Shown: positions 8,561 through 15,898 of the stretch, piece by piece
How the letters are laid out: each line of letters begins with the position of its first letter
Position numbering within the stretch: the first letter of the stretch is position 1
Source of the DNA: an uncultured Mycolicibacterium sp.
GTDB lineage: Bacteria > Actinomycetota > Actinomycetes > Mycobacteriales > Mycobacteriaceae
DNA length: 34,482 bases
Assembly: GCF_937941905.1 (NCBI RefSeq)
Contig: NZ_CALDGS010000162.1
Coordinates: 1 to 34,482, forward strand
Reading direction: 5' to 3'
The notes under the pieces: generated by a model
Database searches by the model: none
What the model was told of the DNA's origin: nothing
The model's input: the letters and a program-made list of their open reading frames with translations, nothing else
Made by a program: the position numbers and the translations under genes

Positions 8561-10167
8561 CGGGGCTCGCCTCCTTCGGCCGGGGCCGGCGACACGACGG
8601 TCCCGCGCACCACCGGCCCGAGCAGCAGCTGGGTCGCGGTGCTGGCCGGCCGGCCGGTGAGCACACCGAGCATGAACCGTTCCTGCGGGCTGCCCACCGG
8701 CCCGACGTTGCCACCGAAGCCGGCCGGTGCGGCGGGCATCGCTCCGGGCGGTGGCGGCCCGGGTGGGATCGGCGCCGGCGCATTGGGTTTCGGCGCCACC
8801 GGGGCCAGCGGCGAGGCATTGCCGGGCGGCGGTGGAGCCGGCGGGGGAAGCGCGTCGTTGGCGGTGTTGGGCACCGGCGGGGCCGGGGTCATCCCCGGCG
8901 GCAGCGGCGGATTCGGGTCCGCCAGGTTCGGGTTGGGGTTGACCAGCGGCGGCCCCACCGCCACCAGGTTTCCGTTCGGGCCCACCACCGTTCCCCGCGG
9001 CGGCGCGAGATCCTTCGGCGGCTGGTAGTTCTGCGGCAGCAGCACGTCGGGCAGGTCCGGGCGGGTCACCACCAGCGGGGCGGTGTAGCAGCTGGGGCCC
9101 TTGAGCTCGCCGTAACGCGGGCAGTCCGCGCGGGTGTAGGTGTAGCTCGGGGTGAGCGAGAGGTTCATCCGCATGTTGCCGATGTCCCGCTCCGGCCGCC
9201 ACACCTCCTGGAAGAACTTGTCCGACAGGTGGTTCATCTTCTCGAAGGCGGGCAGCCAGTGGTGCGAGGTGTCGGCGAGCACGCCCATCACCGGGGTGAG
9301 CTCGCCGGTGATGGTGACCATCCGGTCGGTGTGGTTGTTCAGCGCGGTGAGCACGGTGCCGCTGGTGTTCAGGCCGGCGGCGAGGAGCGCGTCGAGCTGG
9401 GCGCGCTGCTCCACGAGCACCCGCATCGGTTCCACCGCCCGGTGCAGCGCGTCGATGAGTTCGGGTGCGGTGGCCTGCAGTCCGCGGGTCGCGTCGATCA
9501 GCGCCGAGATGGTGGTCGGTCCCGGGTCGGTGGCGACGATCGCGTTGACCTCGTCGAGCAGCCGGTTGAGCTGGGCGCCGGCGGTGAGCAGTTCGGTGCG
9601 GCGGTTCTCGGTGGCGGCGTTGACCGCGGCGAGGATGCCGATGGTGCGGTCCTCGCGGCCGCGGCCGGTGGCGGCCAGGATGTCGCGCAGCTTGCTGATG
9701 GTGGTCTGGAACAGCACGGTGGGCAGCTCGGTGTCCTCCGGGATCAGCGCGCCCTCCCGGATGGGCTGCCCGGTGTCCGCGCCGGCGGGCGGGTCGACGA
9801 GCTGCACCGAGGACACCGCGAACACGTTGGACGGCACCACCCGCGCGGTCACACCGGCGGGGATGGACCGCGCGTAGTGCGGGTCGAGGTTGATGTGGAC
9901 GTAGTTGGGATTGCCGTGGGCGGCCGGGGTGACGCTGTCCACGCTGCCGACCAGCACCCCGTGGTACTTGACGTCGGAGCGCTGGGGCAGCCCGTCGCCG
10001 ACGTTGGTCAGGGCGGCCACCACGCGCACGAACGGATCGAGCCGTCCGGTCGACTTGATCAGCAGCGCCGTCGAGACGAGCGCCAGCACCACGAGCACCA
10101 CCACCCCGCCGGCGACCAGCTGCCGGTCGGAGGGGCCGCGCCCGTCCAGATCAAACGAATTGGCCAC
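8557..10167 (-). CDS. mceA: Mce family protein, MceA position, with Pro-rich tail
   Basis: The 536-residue product is the longest Mce protein here. A membrane anchor (LVAGGVVVLVVLALVSTALLI) precedes the MCE domain (VVAALTNVGDGLPQRSDVKYHGVLVGSVDSV, then VTARVVPSNVFAVSSVQLV). Residues from about 390 are extremely Pro/Ala/Asn-rich (runs such as NPNLADPNPPLPPGMTPAPP), which would form an extended, probably disordered segment in the periplasm or outer envelope. The start is GTG at 10167, which directly abuts the yrbEB stop codon. MceA is the first Mce subunit in the usual order. Confidence 0.9.
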   Translation of the reverse strand: MANSFDLDGRGPSDRQLVAGGVVVLVVLALVSTALLIKSTGRLDPFVRVVAALTNVGDGLPQRSDVKYHGVLVGSVDSVTPAAHGNPNYVHINLDPHYARSIPAGVTARVVPSNVFAVSSVQLVDPPAGADTGQPIREGALIPEDTELPTVLFQTTISKLRDILAATGRGREDRTIGILAAVNAATENRRTELLTAGAQLNRLLDEVNAIVATDPGPTTISALIDATRGLQATAPELIDALHRAVEPMRVLVEQRAQLDALLAAGLNTSGTVLTALNNHTDRMVTITGELTPVMGVLADTSHHWLPAFEKMNHLSDKFFQEVWRPERDIGNMRMNLSLTPSYTYTRADCPRYGELKGPSCYTAPLVVTRPDLPDVLLPQNYQPPKDLAPPRGTVVGPNGNLVAVGPPLVNPNPNLADPNPPLPPGMTPAPPVPNTANDALPPPAPPPPGNASPLAPVAPKPNAPAPIPPGPPPPGAMPAAPAGFGGNVGPVGSPQERFMLGVLTGRPASTATQLLLGPVVRGTVVSPAPAEGGEPR

Positions 10168-11022
10168 TCAACCCCCGAATCTCGCTCCGGAATCGACGTT
10201 CCACAGCGCCATGGTGAGCAGCATGTTGACCAGGATCACCACGGTGATGCTGGCCCGCATGGCATGCCCGGCCGCGACCCCCACACCCTCCGGGCCGCCG
10301 GCGGCGTAGAAGCCGTAGTAGCACTGGATGGTGGTGGCGATCCAGACGAAGACGACCGCCTTGAGCAGCGAGTAGGCGATGTCCTGCCCGGACAGCATCA
10401 GCGTGAAGTAGTGCAGGTAGCTGCCGGTGGCCCCGCCGCTGATGAACTGCACCACCAGCTGGGTGGTCAGGTAGCTGACCGCCAGGCACATCACGTACAG
10501 CGGCACCACGGCCACCACCGAGGCCATCAGCCGGGTGGTCACCAGGTACGGAATGGGCCGGATGGCCAGCGATTCCAGCGCGTCGATCTCCTCGGCGATG
10601 CGCATCGAGCCGAGCTGGGCGGTGAACCGGCAGCCGGCCTGGGTGGCGAACGCCAGCGACAGCGCGATCGGGGCCAGCTCACGGGTGTTGACCAGTGACG
10701 AGATGATCCCGGTGGCCGGGCCCAGGCCGAGCAGGTCGAGGAAGTTGTAGCCCTCGATGCCGACCAGGGCGCCCACCGTCACACCGAGCACCAGGGCCAC
10801 CCCGGCGGTCCCGCCGCCGACGACCAGCGAGCCGTTGCCCCAGGCGATGTCGGAGAGCAGCCGGACGAACTCGGCGCGGTAGTGGCGCAGCGCCGGCGGG
10901 ATCGCCGCCACCGCGCGGAAGAAGAACACCATCAGGTGGCCGAGCCGGGCCACCGGCGGCGACACCCGGCGGTAGGCGCGCACGAACGGCGCCAGCGCGG
11001 GCGGGACGTAGGTCGCGGCCAC
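10168..11022 (-). CDS. yrbEB: YrbE/MlaE family ABC permease, YrbEB position
   Basis: The 284-residue polytopic membrane protein has several hydrophobic helices and the permease coupling motif RIAEEIDALESLAIRPIPYL, the EE.(D/E)AL pattern through which YrbE/MlaE proteins contact their ATPase. With YrbEA it forms the inner-membrane permease of the Mce importer. The GTG start at 11022 shares one base with the yrbEA stop (TAGTG), and the resulting length matches the family; an ATG farther inside would cut the N-terminal helix. No MceG/Mkl-type ATPase is encoded nearby, as is usual, so the ATPase must come from elsewhere. Confidence 0.9.
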   Translation of the reverse strand: MAATYVPPALAPFVRAYRRVSPPVARLGHLMVFFFRAVAAIPPALRHYRAEFVRLLSDIAWGNGSLVVGGGTAGVALVLGVTVGALVGIEGYNFLDLLGLGPATGIISSLVNTRELAPIALSLAFATQAGCRFTAQLGSMRIAEEIDALESLAIRPIPYLVTTRLMASVVAVVPLYVMCLAVSYLTTQLVVQFISGGATGSYLHYFTLMLSGQDIAYSLLKAVVFVWIATTIQCYYGFYAAGGPEGVGVAAGHAMRASITVVILVNMLLTMALWNVDSGARFGG

Positions 11023-11864
11023 TACAGCCCCACCCTCGGGAAGAGCATGTTGTAGAGCTGGCTGATGACGACGTTGATGATCATCAGCAGCAGGATCGAC
11101 TCGACGACCGCGGCGTTGACCGAGTTGGCCACCCCGGTCGGCCCGCCCTTGGTGGACAGCCCCTTCTGGCAGCTCACCACCGCCACCACCGCGCCGAAGA
11201 CCACCGCCTTGAGCAGCGCGACGATCATGTCGCCGGTGGTGGTGAAGGAGGCGAAGGTGGCCACGAAGCTGCCCGGGGCACCGTTCTGGAAGTAGACGTT
11301 GAACAGGTAGCTGGCCAGGAAGCCGACGAAGCACACCACGCCGGTGAGCGCGACGCCGATCATGACCGCGGCGACGAACCGCGGCACCACCAGCCGGCGG
11401 ATCACCGACACCCCCATGACCTCCATCGCCTCGGTCTCCTCGCGCATCTTGCGGGAGCCGAGGTCGGCGGTGATGGCCGAGCCGACCGCGGCCGCCATCA
11501 GGATCGCCGCGGTCAGCGAGGCGGCCTGCCGGATCACCGCCAGCCCGCTGGCCGCGCCGGCCAGCGAGGTGGCGCCGACCTGCCCGGCGAGCAGGGCGAA
11601 CTGGATCGACAGCGTCACCCCGATGGGCAGGGCCACCAGCACCGTGGGCAGCACCGCGGTGCCGGCCATGAACGCCGACTGCCGGACGAACTCCCACCAC
11701 CGGAACCGCCCGGTGCACAGGTCGATGAGCAGATACTGCAGGGTACGGACGCCGAGCACGAACTGCTCGCCGACCGTGGCCAGGGACGCCAGTGGGTGGC
11801 GCCGGACGTAGCCGGTGGCCCATCCGGTGATGACGTCGACCCCGTCGCTACGCGTCTCGGTCAT
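11022..11864 (-). CDS. yrbEA: YrbE/MlaE family ABC permease, YrbEA position
   Basis: The 280-residue product is the first gene of the mce operon. It has about five to six membrane helices and the coupling motif KMREETEAMEVMGVSVIRRL. A polar N-terminal segment (TETRSDGVDVITGWATGYVRRHP) precedes the first helix. It pairs with YrbEB to form the permease that drives lipid import through the Mce proteins. The ATG at 11864 follows a 248-bp gap after the TetR gene, where the operon promoter should lie; a short inverted repeat overlaps this start codon. Confidence 0.92.
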   Translation of the reverse strand: MTETRSDGVDVITGWATGYVRRHPLASLATVGEQFVLGVRTLQYLLIDLCTGRFRWWEFVRQSAFMAGTAVLPTVLVALPIGVTLSIQFALLAGQVGATSLAGAASGLAVIRQAASLTAAILMAAAVGSAITADLGSRKMREETEAMEVMGVSVIRRLVVPRFVAAVMIGVALTGVVCFVGFLASYLFNVYFQNGAPGSFVATFASFTTTGDMIVALLKAVVFGAVVAVVSCQKGLSTKGGPTGVANSVNAAVVESILLLMIINVVISQLYNMLFPRVGL

Positions 11865-11877
11865 GAATCACCATTCA
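11864..11877. promoter_or_regulatory. Inverted repeat at the yrbEA start
   Basis: TGAAT and ATTCA form a 5-bp inverted repeat with a 4-bp spacer that includes the first base of the yrbEA start codon. The adjacent sequence CCAT..TCACAT resembles the half-site of the large palindrome upstream of the TetR gene (CCATGCTCACAT). The 11865-12112 gap also has a 10-bp palindrome, CGGATATCCG, at 11942-11951. I found no convincing -10/-35 pair for the mce operon. Operator function is an inference. Confidence 0.3.
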
Positions 11878-12112
11878 CATAGCGCCTAACGTTCAGGTGC
11901 CGCGGTGGCCGACGGTTGTCGACCGCCACGGCAGATCGGCTCGGATATCCGGTGTTCGGTGGTTTCGATCGACCCCCCGTCCGTCACGCGGCTTCGTCGG
12001 CCGACCCCTGTGTCCTGAGTATGCACATTAACTTGTCGTCGGACCCGGGAAACGGTGCGAATTTTCGCCGCCCCGGCCCGCCCGGCATCGTGACGCGAGT
12101 CGGAGCTCGCGT

Positions 12113-12745
12113 TCAACTCGCGTTTTCCGCCCGTCCGCCCGCCCGGGGTCGCAGATAGTTCAGCACCAGCAGCGTCGTCTCGTCGACGAACTGTTCGCGC
12201 GCGATCGGCGGCTGGTCCAGCACATACCGCACGCAGAGGTGCTCGACCATCCGGACCAGCATCCAGGCCGCCACGCTGGTCGGCACGTCGTCGCGGATCC
12301 GCCGGCGGTTGATCGTCAGATACGCCATCGTCAATTCGGCGATCCGCTGCTCGAACGCGACGAGTTTGCTGCCCCGGCCCAGGTGCGGGGTCTGCTCCAT
12401 GGCCGCCCGCAGGAAATCCGGATGCACATCCAGGGCGTCGACCAACGCGGCGATCGCCTCCCGCGCGTAGTCCTCGGCGGGCCGGTCGAGCCGTTCGGCG
12501 ATCCGGGCCGAGACCCGCTCGGAGAGTTGGTCGCCGAACCGGTCGATCACCGCCGCGGCGATGGCGTCCTTGTTCGGGAAGTACTGATACAACGAGCCCG
12601 GGCTGATTCCGGCCTCGGCGGCGATGCGATTCGTCGACGCACCGCTGAATCCGTGCCGAATCAGTACCCGCTCCCCCGCGTCGAGAATGCGTTGCACCAT
12701 GGCCCGGGACCGCTCCTGGCGCGGGGTCCGCCGCAGCCGGGTCAT
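12113..12745 (-). CDS. TetR family transcriptional regulator, probable mce regulator
   Basis: The 210-residue product has an N-terminal TetR DNA-binding domain: RILDAGERVLIRHGFSGASTNRIAAEAGISPGSLYQYFPNKDAI, with the helix-turn-helix at about residues 38-57. The C-terminal ligand domain is variable (DFLRAAMEQTPHLGRGSKLVAFEQRIAEL). I chose the ATG at 12745 because the residues before it (several Arg/Pro-rich lines) look like translated intergenic DNA. It lies upstream of the mce operon on the same strand, 248 bp away, so it may be autoregulated and control mce expression. Unlike the double-TetR Mce3R of M. tuberculosis it has a single domain set. Ligand unknown. Confidence 0.85.
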   Translation of the reverse strand: MTRLRRTPRQERSRAMVQRILDAGERVLIRHGFSGASTNRIAAEAGISPGSLYQYFPNKDAIAAAVIDRFGDQLSERVSARIAERLDRPAEDYAREAIAALVDALDVHPDFLRAAMEQTPHLGRGSKLVAFEQRIAELTMAYLTINRRRIRDDVPTSVAAWMLVRMVEHLCVRYVLDQPPIAREQFVDETTLLVLNYLRPRAGGRAENAS

Positions 12746-12776
12746 CCGAACACGAATCGAATGCGAGCGAACACCC

Positions 12777-12802
12777 GTGTGACCATGCTCACATGGTGAC
12801 AC
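12777..12802. promoter_or_regulatory. 26-bp palindrome, candidate operator of the TetR gene
   Basis: Left arm GTGTGACCATG and right arm CATGGTGACAC are inverted repeats around a 4-bp centre (CTCA), with one mismatched pair. It lies 31 bp upstream of the TetR start codon. Size, symmetry and position fit a TetR-family operator, most simply for autoregulation. Confidence 0.55.
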
Positions 12803-13136
12803 ACCCGGCGCCGGCGCGGCAGCGCGTCGGGCCCGGACGTCGTCGACGATCCGGTGGCCGGGTATTCCCTTCCCAACCGGGCGTTCTCGGCGCCGGCCCC
12901 GCCGGTGCGGTTGGCGATCTTCGGCGGGCTGCCGCCAATTGTGCGGGAACGGTTCCGGATTCACCGGACCGCCACGGATGCCGTTGCGCATCGGACGATT
13001 CGACGCCCGATCCGCAGCGCCTGGCCGATGGTGCCGACGGCGCCGGAGCGGCATCCCACGGCGGTCGGGGGCCGGCGTGGCGCGCCGGGCCGGTCACCCG
13101 CGCGCGGGTACTCCCGACACGTTGTCGGGGGACCGG

Positions 13137-13165
13137 CTGACGGGAATTGGAACACGTTCTAATCT
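13137..13165 (+). promoter_or_regulatory. fadD8 promoter, leaderless layout
   Basis: CTGACG at 13137-13142 (-35 like), 17-bp spacer, TAATCT at 13160-13165 (-10), then 6 nt to the ATG at 13172. Transcription would begin at the A of the start codon, giving a leaderless mRNA. The KstR-type box overlaps the first two bases of the -10. Confidence 0.65.
13148..13161. promoter_or_regulatory. KstR-type operator
   Basis: The 14-mer TGGAACACGTTCTA fits the KstR consensus TnnAACnnGTTnnA at every defined position. KstR is the TetR repressor of cholesterol-catabolism genes in mycobacteria. Overlap with the -10 box suits repression. KstR is not encoded in this window. Confidence 0.6.
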
Positions 13166-13171
13166 GGTGCC

Positions 13172-14803
13172 ATGACCCAGGCTGTTGCTACCTCGCGCGA
13201 GCACTCCGAGGCCCTGCTCCGTCATCCCCTGCACTCCGGTCACCTGACCGTCGGGGCCCTCAAGCGCAACAAGGACAAGCCGGTCCTGCATCTCGGGGAC
13301 ACCACGCTCACCGGCGGACAGCTCGCCGACCGCATCAGCCAGTACATCCAGGCCTTCGAGGCGCTCGGGGCCGGCACCGGCGCGGCGGTGGGGCTGCTGT
13401 CGCTGAACCGGCCGGAGGTGCTGATGATCATCGGCGCCGGCCAGACCCAGGGCTACCGGCGCACCGCGCTGCACCCGCTCGGCTCGCTCGACGACCACGC
13501 CTACGTGCTGTCCGACGCCGGGGTGAGCTCGCTGATCATCGACCCGACCCCGGCCTTCGTGGAGCGGGCGCTCGGCCTGTTGGAGAAGGTGCCGTCGCTG
13601 CGGCAGGTCCTCACCCTGGGCCCGGTGCCGGCCGCCCTGGAGGGGGTGGCGGTCGACCTCACCGCCGAGGCCGCCAAGTACCAGCCGCGCCCGCTGGTCG
13701 CCGCCGACCTGCCGCCGGACCACATCGGCGGGCTGACCTACACCGGCGGCACCACCGGCAAGCCCAAGGGCGTCATCCAGACGGTGCAGTCGATCACCAC
13801 GATGACCACCATCCAGCTCGCCGAGTGGGAGTGGCCGGACAACCCGCGGTTCCTGATGTGCACCCCGCTGTCGCACGCCGGGGCCGCGTTCTTCGTGCCG
13901 ACCATCATCAAGGGCGGCGAGCTGTTCGTGCTGACCAAGTTCGACCCCGCCGAGGTGCTGCGGGTGATCGAGGAGCAGCGCATCACCGCCACCATGCTGG
14001 TGCCGTCGATGATCTACGCGCTGCTGGACCACCCGGATTCGCGCACCCGCGACCTGTCCTCGCTGGAGACCGTCTACTACGGCGCCTCGGCGATCAACCC
14101 GGTGCGGCTGCGGGAGGCCATCGACCGGTTCGGCCCGATCTTCGCCCAGTACTACGGGCAGTCCGAGGCACCGATGGTGATCTCCTACCTGCCCAAGGCC
14201 GCCCACGACGACAAGCGACTCACCTCCTGCGGCCGGCCCACCCTGTTCGCCCGCACCGCGCTGCTCGACCCGGACGGCAACCCGGTGCCGCAGGGCGAGG
14301 TCGGCGAGATCTGCGTGTCCGGGCCGCTGCTGGCCGGCGGCTACTGGAACAAGCCCGAGGAGACCGCCAAGACCTTCCGCGACGGCTGGCTGCGCACCGG
14401 CGACCTGGCCCGCGAGGACGAGGACGGCTACTGGTACATCGTCGACCGGGTCAAGGACATGATCGTCACCGGCGGGTTCAACGTGTTCCCGCGCGAGGTC
14501 GAGGACGTCGTCGCCGAGCACCCGGCGGTGGCGCAGGTGTGCGTCATCGGCACCCCGGACGAGAAGTGGGGCGAGGCGGTGACGGCGGTGATCGTGCTGC
14601 GCCCGGAGGTCGACCGCGACGAGGCCAACGTCGAGCGGATCCGCGGCGAGATCCAGGCCGCGGTCAAGGAGCGCAAGGGCTCGGTGCAGGCGCCCAAGCA
14701 GGTGATCGTGGTCGACTCGCTGCCGGTGACCGCGCTGGGCAAGCCGGACAAGAAGGCGGTCCGGGCCCAGTTCTGGAAGGACGCCGAGCGCAACGTGGGC
14801 TGA
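13172..14803 (+). CDS. fadD8: FadD8-like acyl-CoA synthetase
   Basis: The 543-residue ANL-superfamily ligase has the AMP-binding signature YTGGTTGKPKG at residues 190-200, YYGQSEAP near 325, the hinge region WLRTGDLA...DGYWYIVDRVKDMIVTGGFNVFPREVE and the C-terminal catalytic-lysine loop LPVTALGKPDKK (Lys524). It should activate a fatty or other organic acid to its AMP ester and then to the CoA thioester. The N-terminus (MTQAVATSREHSEALLRHP) and position two genes from menB match what I recall of mycobacterial FadD8; M. tuberculosis fadD8 (Rv0551c) is also near menB. The promoter carries a KstR-type box, which hints at a sterol-related acid. Substrate unproven. Confidence 0.82.
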   Translation: MTQAVATSREHSEALLRHPLHSGHLTVGALKRNKDKPVLHLGDTTLTGGQLADRISQYIQAFEALGAGTGAAVGLLSLNRPEVLMIIGAGQTQGYRRTALHPLGSLDDHAYVLSDAGVSSLIIDPTPAFVERALGLLEKVPSLRQVLTLGPVPAALEGVAVDLTAEAAKYQPRPLVAADLPPDHIGGLTYTGGTTGKPKGVIQTVQSITTMTTIQLAEWEWPDNPRFLMCTPLSHAGAAFFVPTIIKGGELFVLTKFDPAEVLRVIEEQRITATMLVPSMIYALLDHPDSRTRDLSSLETVYYGASAINPVRLREAIDRFGPIFAQYYGQSEAPMVISYLPKAAHDDKRLTSCGRPTLFARTALLDPDGNPVPQGEVGEICVSGPLLAGGYWNKPEETAKTFRDGWLRTGDLAREDEDGYWYIVDRVKDMIVTGGFNVFPREVEDVVAEHPAVAQVCVIGTPDEKWGEAVTAVIVLRPEVDRDEANVERIRGEIQAAVKERKGSVQAPKQVIVVDSLPVTALGKPDKKAVRAQFWKDAERNVG

Positions 14804-14820
14804 GCCCCACCCCGGTCTTC

Positions 14821-14886
14821 CCCGCGAGCAGACGCGCGATCCCCCTTTTCCCGGCGTTGCAGGGGGTGGACGCGTCTGCTCGCGGG
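14821..14886. terminator. Bidirectional hairpin between convergent genes
   Basis: A perfect 16-bp inverted repeat (CCCGCGAGCAGACGCG and its complement) encloses 34 nt with an inner CCCCCT/AGGGGG pairing. It sits between the convergent fadD8 and lipoprotein genes and ends 5 bp before the latter's stop codon. The GCGAGCAGACGC core recurs at the end of menA, so it may belong to a repeat family. No T-tract. Confidence 0.65.
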
Positions 14887-14891
14887 AGGAG

Positions 14892-15392
14892 TCAGCCCGC
14901 CGGGAAGGCGTGCGAGCGGTGGATGCGCCAGGTTCCGTCCGGGCCGCGGCGGAACACGTCGAGCCCGTCCTCCTCGACCGTCTCGATCACCGCGCCGGCG
15001 GCGTCGCGCACGGTCAACCGCCAGTTCACCGCCACCGTGGCCAGGTCGCCGTCGACGAGCACCTCGTGGATGTCCGGCGGGTCGTAGTGGTAGCTGCGCG
15101 CCGGGTCGCTCAACCGCTCCCGCAGTCCCGCGCAGACGGCGTCGCGGCCGCGCACCGGCTGCGCCCCCGGGTGGTGCAGCACCACGTCCGGGGCGAACAG
15201 GGCGCAGGCGTCGTCGGCGTCCCGGTCGTTGAAGTCGTTCGGGAACCCCCGCAGCGCGGCGGTGATCGCCGCGGCGTCGGCCGCCGGGTCGGGGCCGGGG
15301 GCACGGTCGGCGGGGCCGGGGGCCGGCTGCTGCCCGCACGCGGCCAGCAGGGCCGCCACCGGGACGAGGATGCAGAGCGCCAGACGGATCAT
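14892..15392 (-). CDS. NTF2-like (SnoaL-type) lipoprotein
   Basis: The 166-residue product has a signal peptide ending in a lipobox (LLAACG), a short Pro-rich linker, and an NTF2-like cone domain: AITAALRGFPNDFNDRDADDACALFAPDVVLHHPG, then VRGRDAVCAGLRERL, VAVNWRLTVRDAAG, and DGLDVFRRGPDGTWRIHRSHAF. These domains bind small hydrophobic ligands or act as simple isomerases; no catalytic residue is clear. Being lipid-anchored it should sit outside the membrane. It diverges from the Ddn-like gene across only 32 bp. TACGCT lies 6 nt before its ATG, so its mRNA may be leaderless. Confidence 0.7.
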   Translation of the reverse strand: MIRLALCILVPVAALLAACGQQPAPGPADRAPGPDPAADAAAITAALRGFPNDFNDRDADDACALFAPDVVLHHPGAQPVRGRDAVCAGLRERLSDPARSYHYDPPDIHEVLVDGDLATVAVNWRLTVRDAAGAVIETVEEDGLDVFRRGPDGTWRIHRSHAFPAG

Positions 15393-15424
15393 GCCGGCAG
15401 CGTAGCCGCGGGTAGGTTGTCAGC
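15393..15424. promoter_or_regulatory. 32-bp divergent promoter with two leaderless starts
   Basis: TACGCT on the minus strand (15404-15399) is 6 nt from the lipoprotein ATG at 15392. TAGGTT on the plus strand (15413-15418) is 6 nt from the Ddn-like ATG at 15425. Both fit TAnnnT. The -35 positions would fall at or inside the opposing gene's first codons, so the two promoters overlap. Confidence 0.55.
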
Positions 15425-15898
15425 ATGGCCGGTAGCGCCCGTATCCGTCCGCCGTGGTGGCTGAAGTACGTCAACAGGGCGATGATCGCGGCCGCCCGGC
15501 TCGGCATCGGCGGCGACGCCGGCCCGGTGATCCTGACCGTGCCCGGCCGCCGCACCGGCAGACTCCGCTCCACCCCGGTCACCCCGTTCACCGTCGCCGG
15601 GCGGCGCTACGTCGTCGGCGGGCTGCCCGGAGCCGACTGGCCGGCCAACGTGCGCGCCGCCGGCCTGGTCACGCTGCGCACCGGGCGGCGCACCGAGCGG
15701 GTGCGGATGACCGAGCTGCCGGCCGACCGGGCCCGCGCGGTGCTGCGCCGTTTCCCCACCCTGGTGCCCACCGGGGTGGGCTTCATGAAGCAGGCCGGGC
15801 TGGTCACCGGACCGCATCCCGACGAGTTCGCGGCCCTCGCCGGCCGCTGTCCCGTGTTCCGCATCGACCCACCATCCGAATCGACCGAGAAGGCATGA
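15425..15898 (+). CDS. Ddn-like deazaflavin (F420)-dependent nitroreductase family protein
   Basis: The 157-residue product has the family core: an N-terminal Pro/Trp-rich helix (RIRPPWWLKYVNRAMIAAARLG), PVILTVPGRRTGRLRSTPVTPF, YVVGGLPGADWPANVRAAGLVTLRTGRR and a basic middle. GRRTG followed by R-S/T-PV is typical of F420-binding split-barrel proteins such as Ddn. Members reduce quinones or other substrates with F420H2. The stop overlaps the menB ATG (ATGA), so the two are translationally coupled. A role on menaquinone is therefore attractive, since Ddn-type enzymes can reduce it, but this is inference. Confidence 0.78.
   Translation: MAGSARIRPPWWLKYVNRAMIAAARLGIGGDAGPVILTVPGRRTGRLRSTPVTPFTVAGRRYVVGGLPGADWPANVRAAGLVTLRTGRRTERVRMTELPADRARAVLRRFPTLVPTGVGFMKQAGLVTGPHPDEFAALAGRCPVFRIDPPSESTEKA

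Larger units (their letters stand above)
12746..13171. other. 426-bp intergenic region between divergent TetR and fadD8 genes
   Basis: No convincing gene lies here. Small frames on both strands are Arg/Pro-rich and have no family match I recognise. It holds, from left to right, the TetR-type palindrome (12777-12802), a GC-rich featureless stretch, a 7-bp inverted repeat CCCGACA/TGTCGGG with a 3-bp centre (13113-13129), and the fadD8 promoter with a KstR-type box. Confidence 0.6.

Noticed and set aside
2278..11864. Assignment of the mce cluster to the cholesterol importer Mce4
   Set aside because: No KstR-type box or sterol gene adjoins it, and its accessory genes (DUF3298, DUF3253) do not match what I know of the mce4 surroundings; I leave it unnumbered.
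12002..12045. Candidate mce promoter with a CATACT -10 on the minus strand
   Set aside because: No acceptable -35 lies 16-18 bp upstream, so I could not support it as a promoter.
12793..13162. Small plus-strand frames between the TetR and fadD8 genes
   Set aside because: They run through the operator and promoter elements and are Arg/Pro-rich with no recognisable family.
13094..14521. Long minus-strand frame opposite fadD8
   Set aside because: It mirrors the fadD8 codons, is rich in Gly, Val and His, and has no ribosome site or motif.
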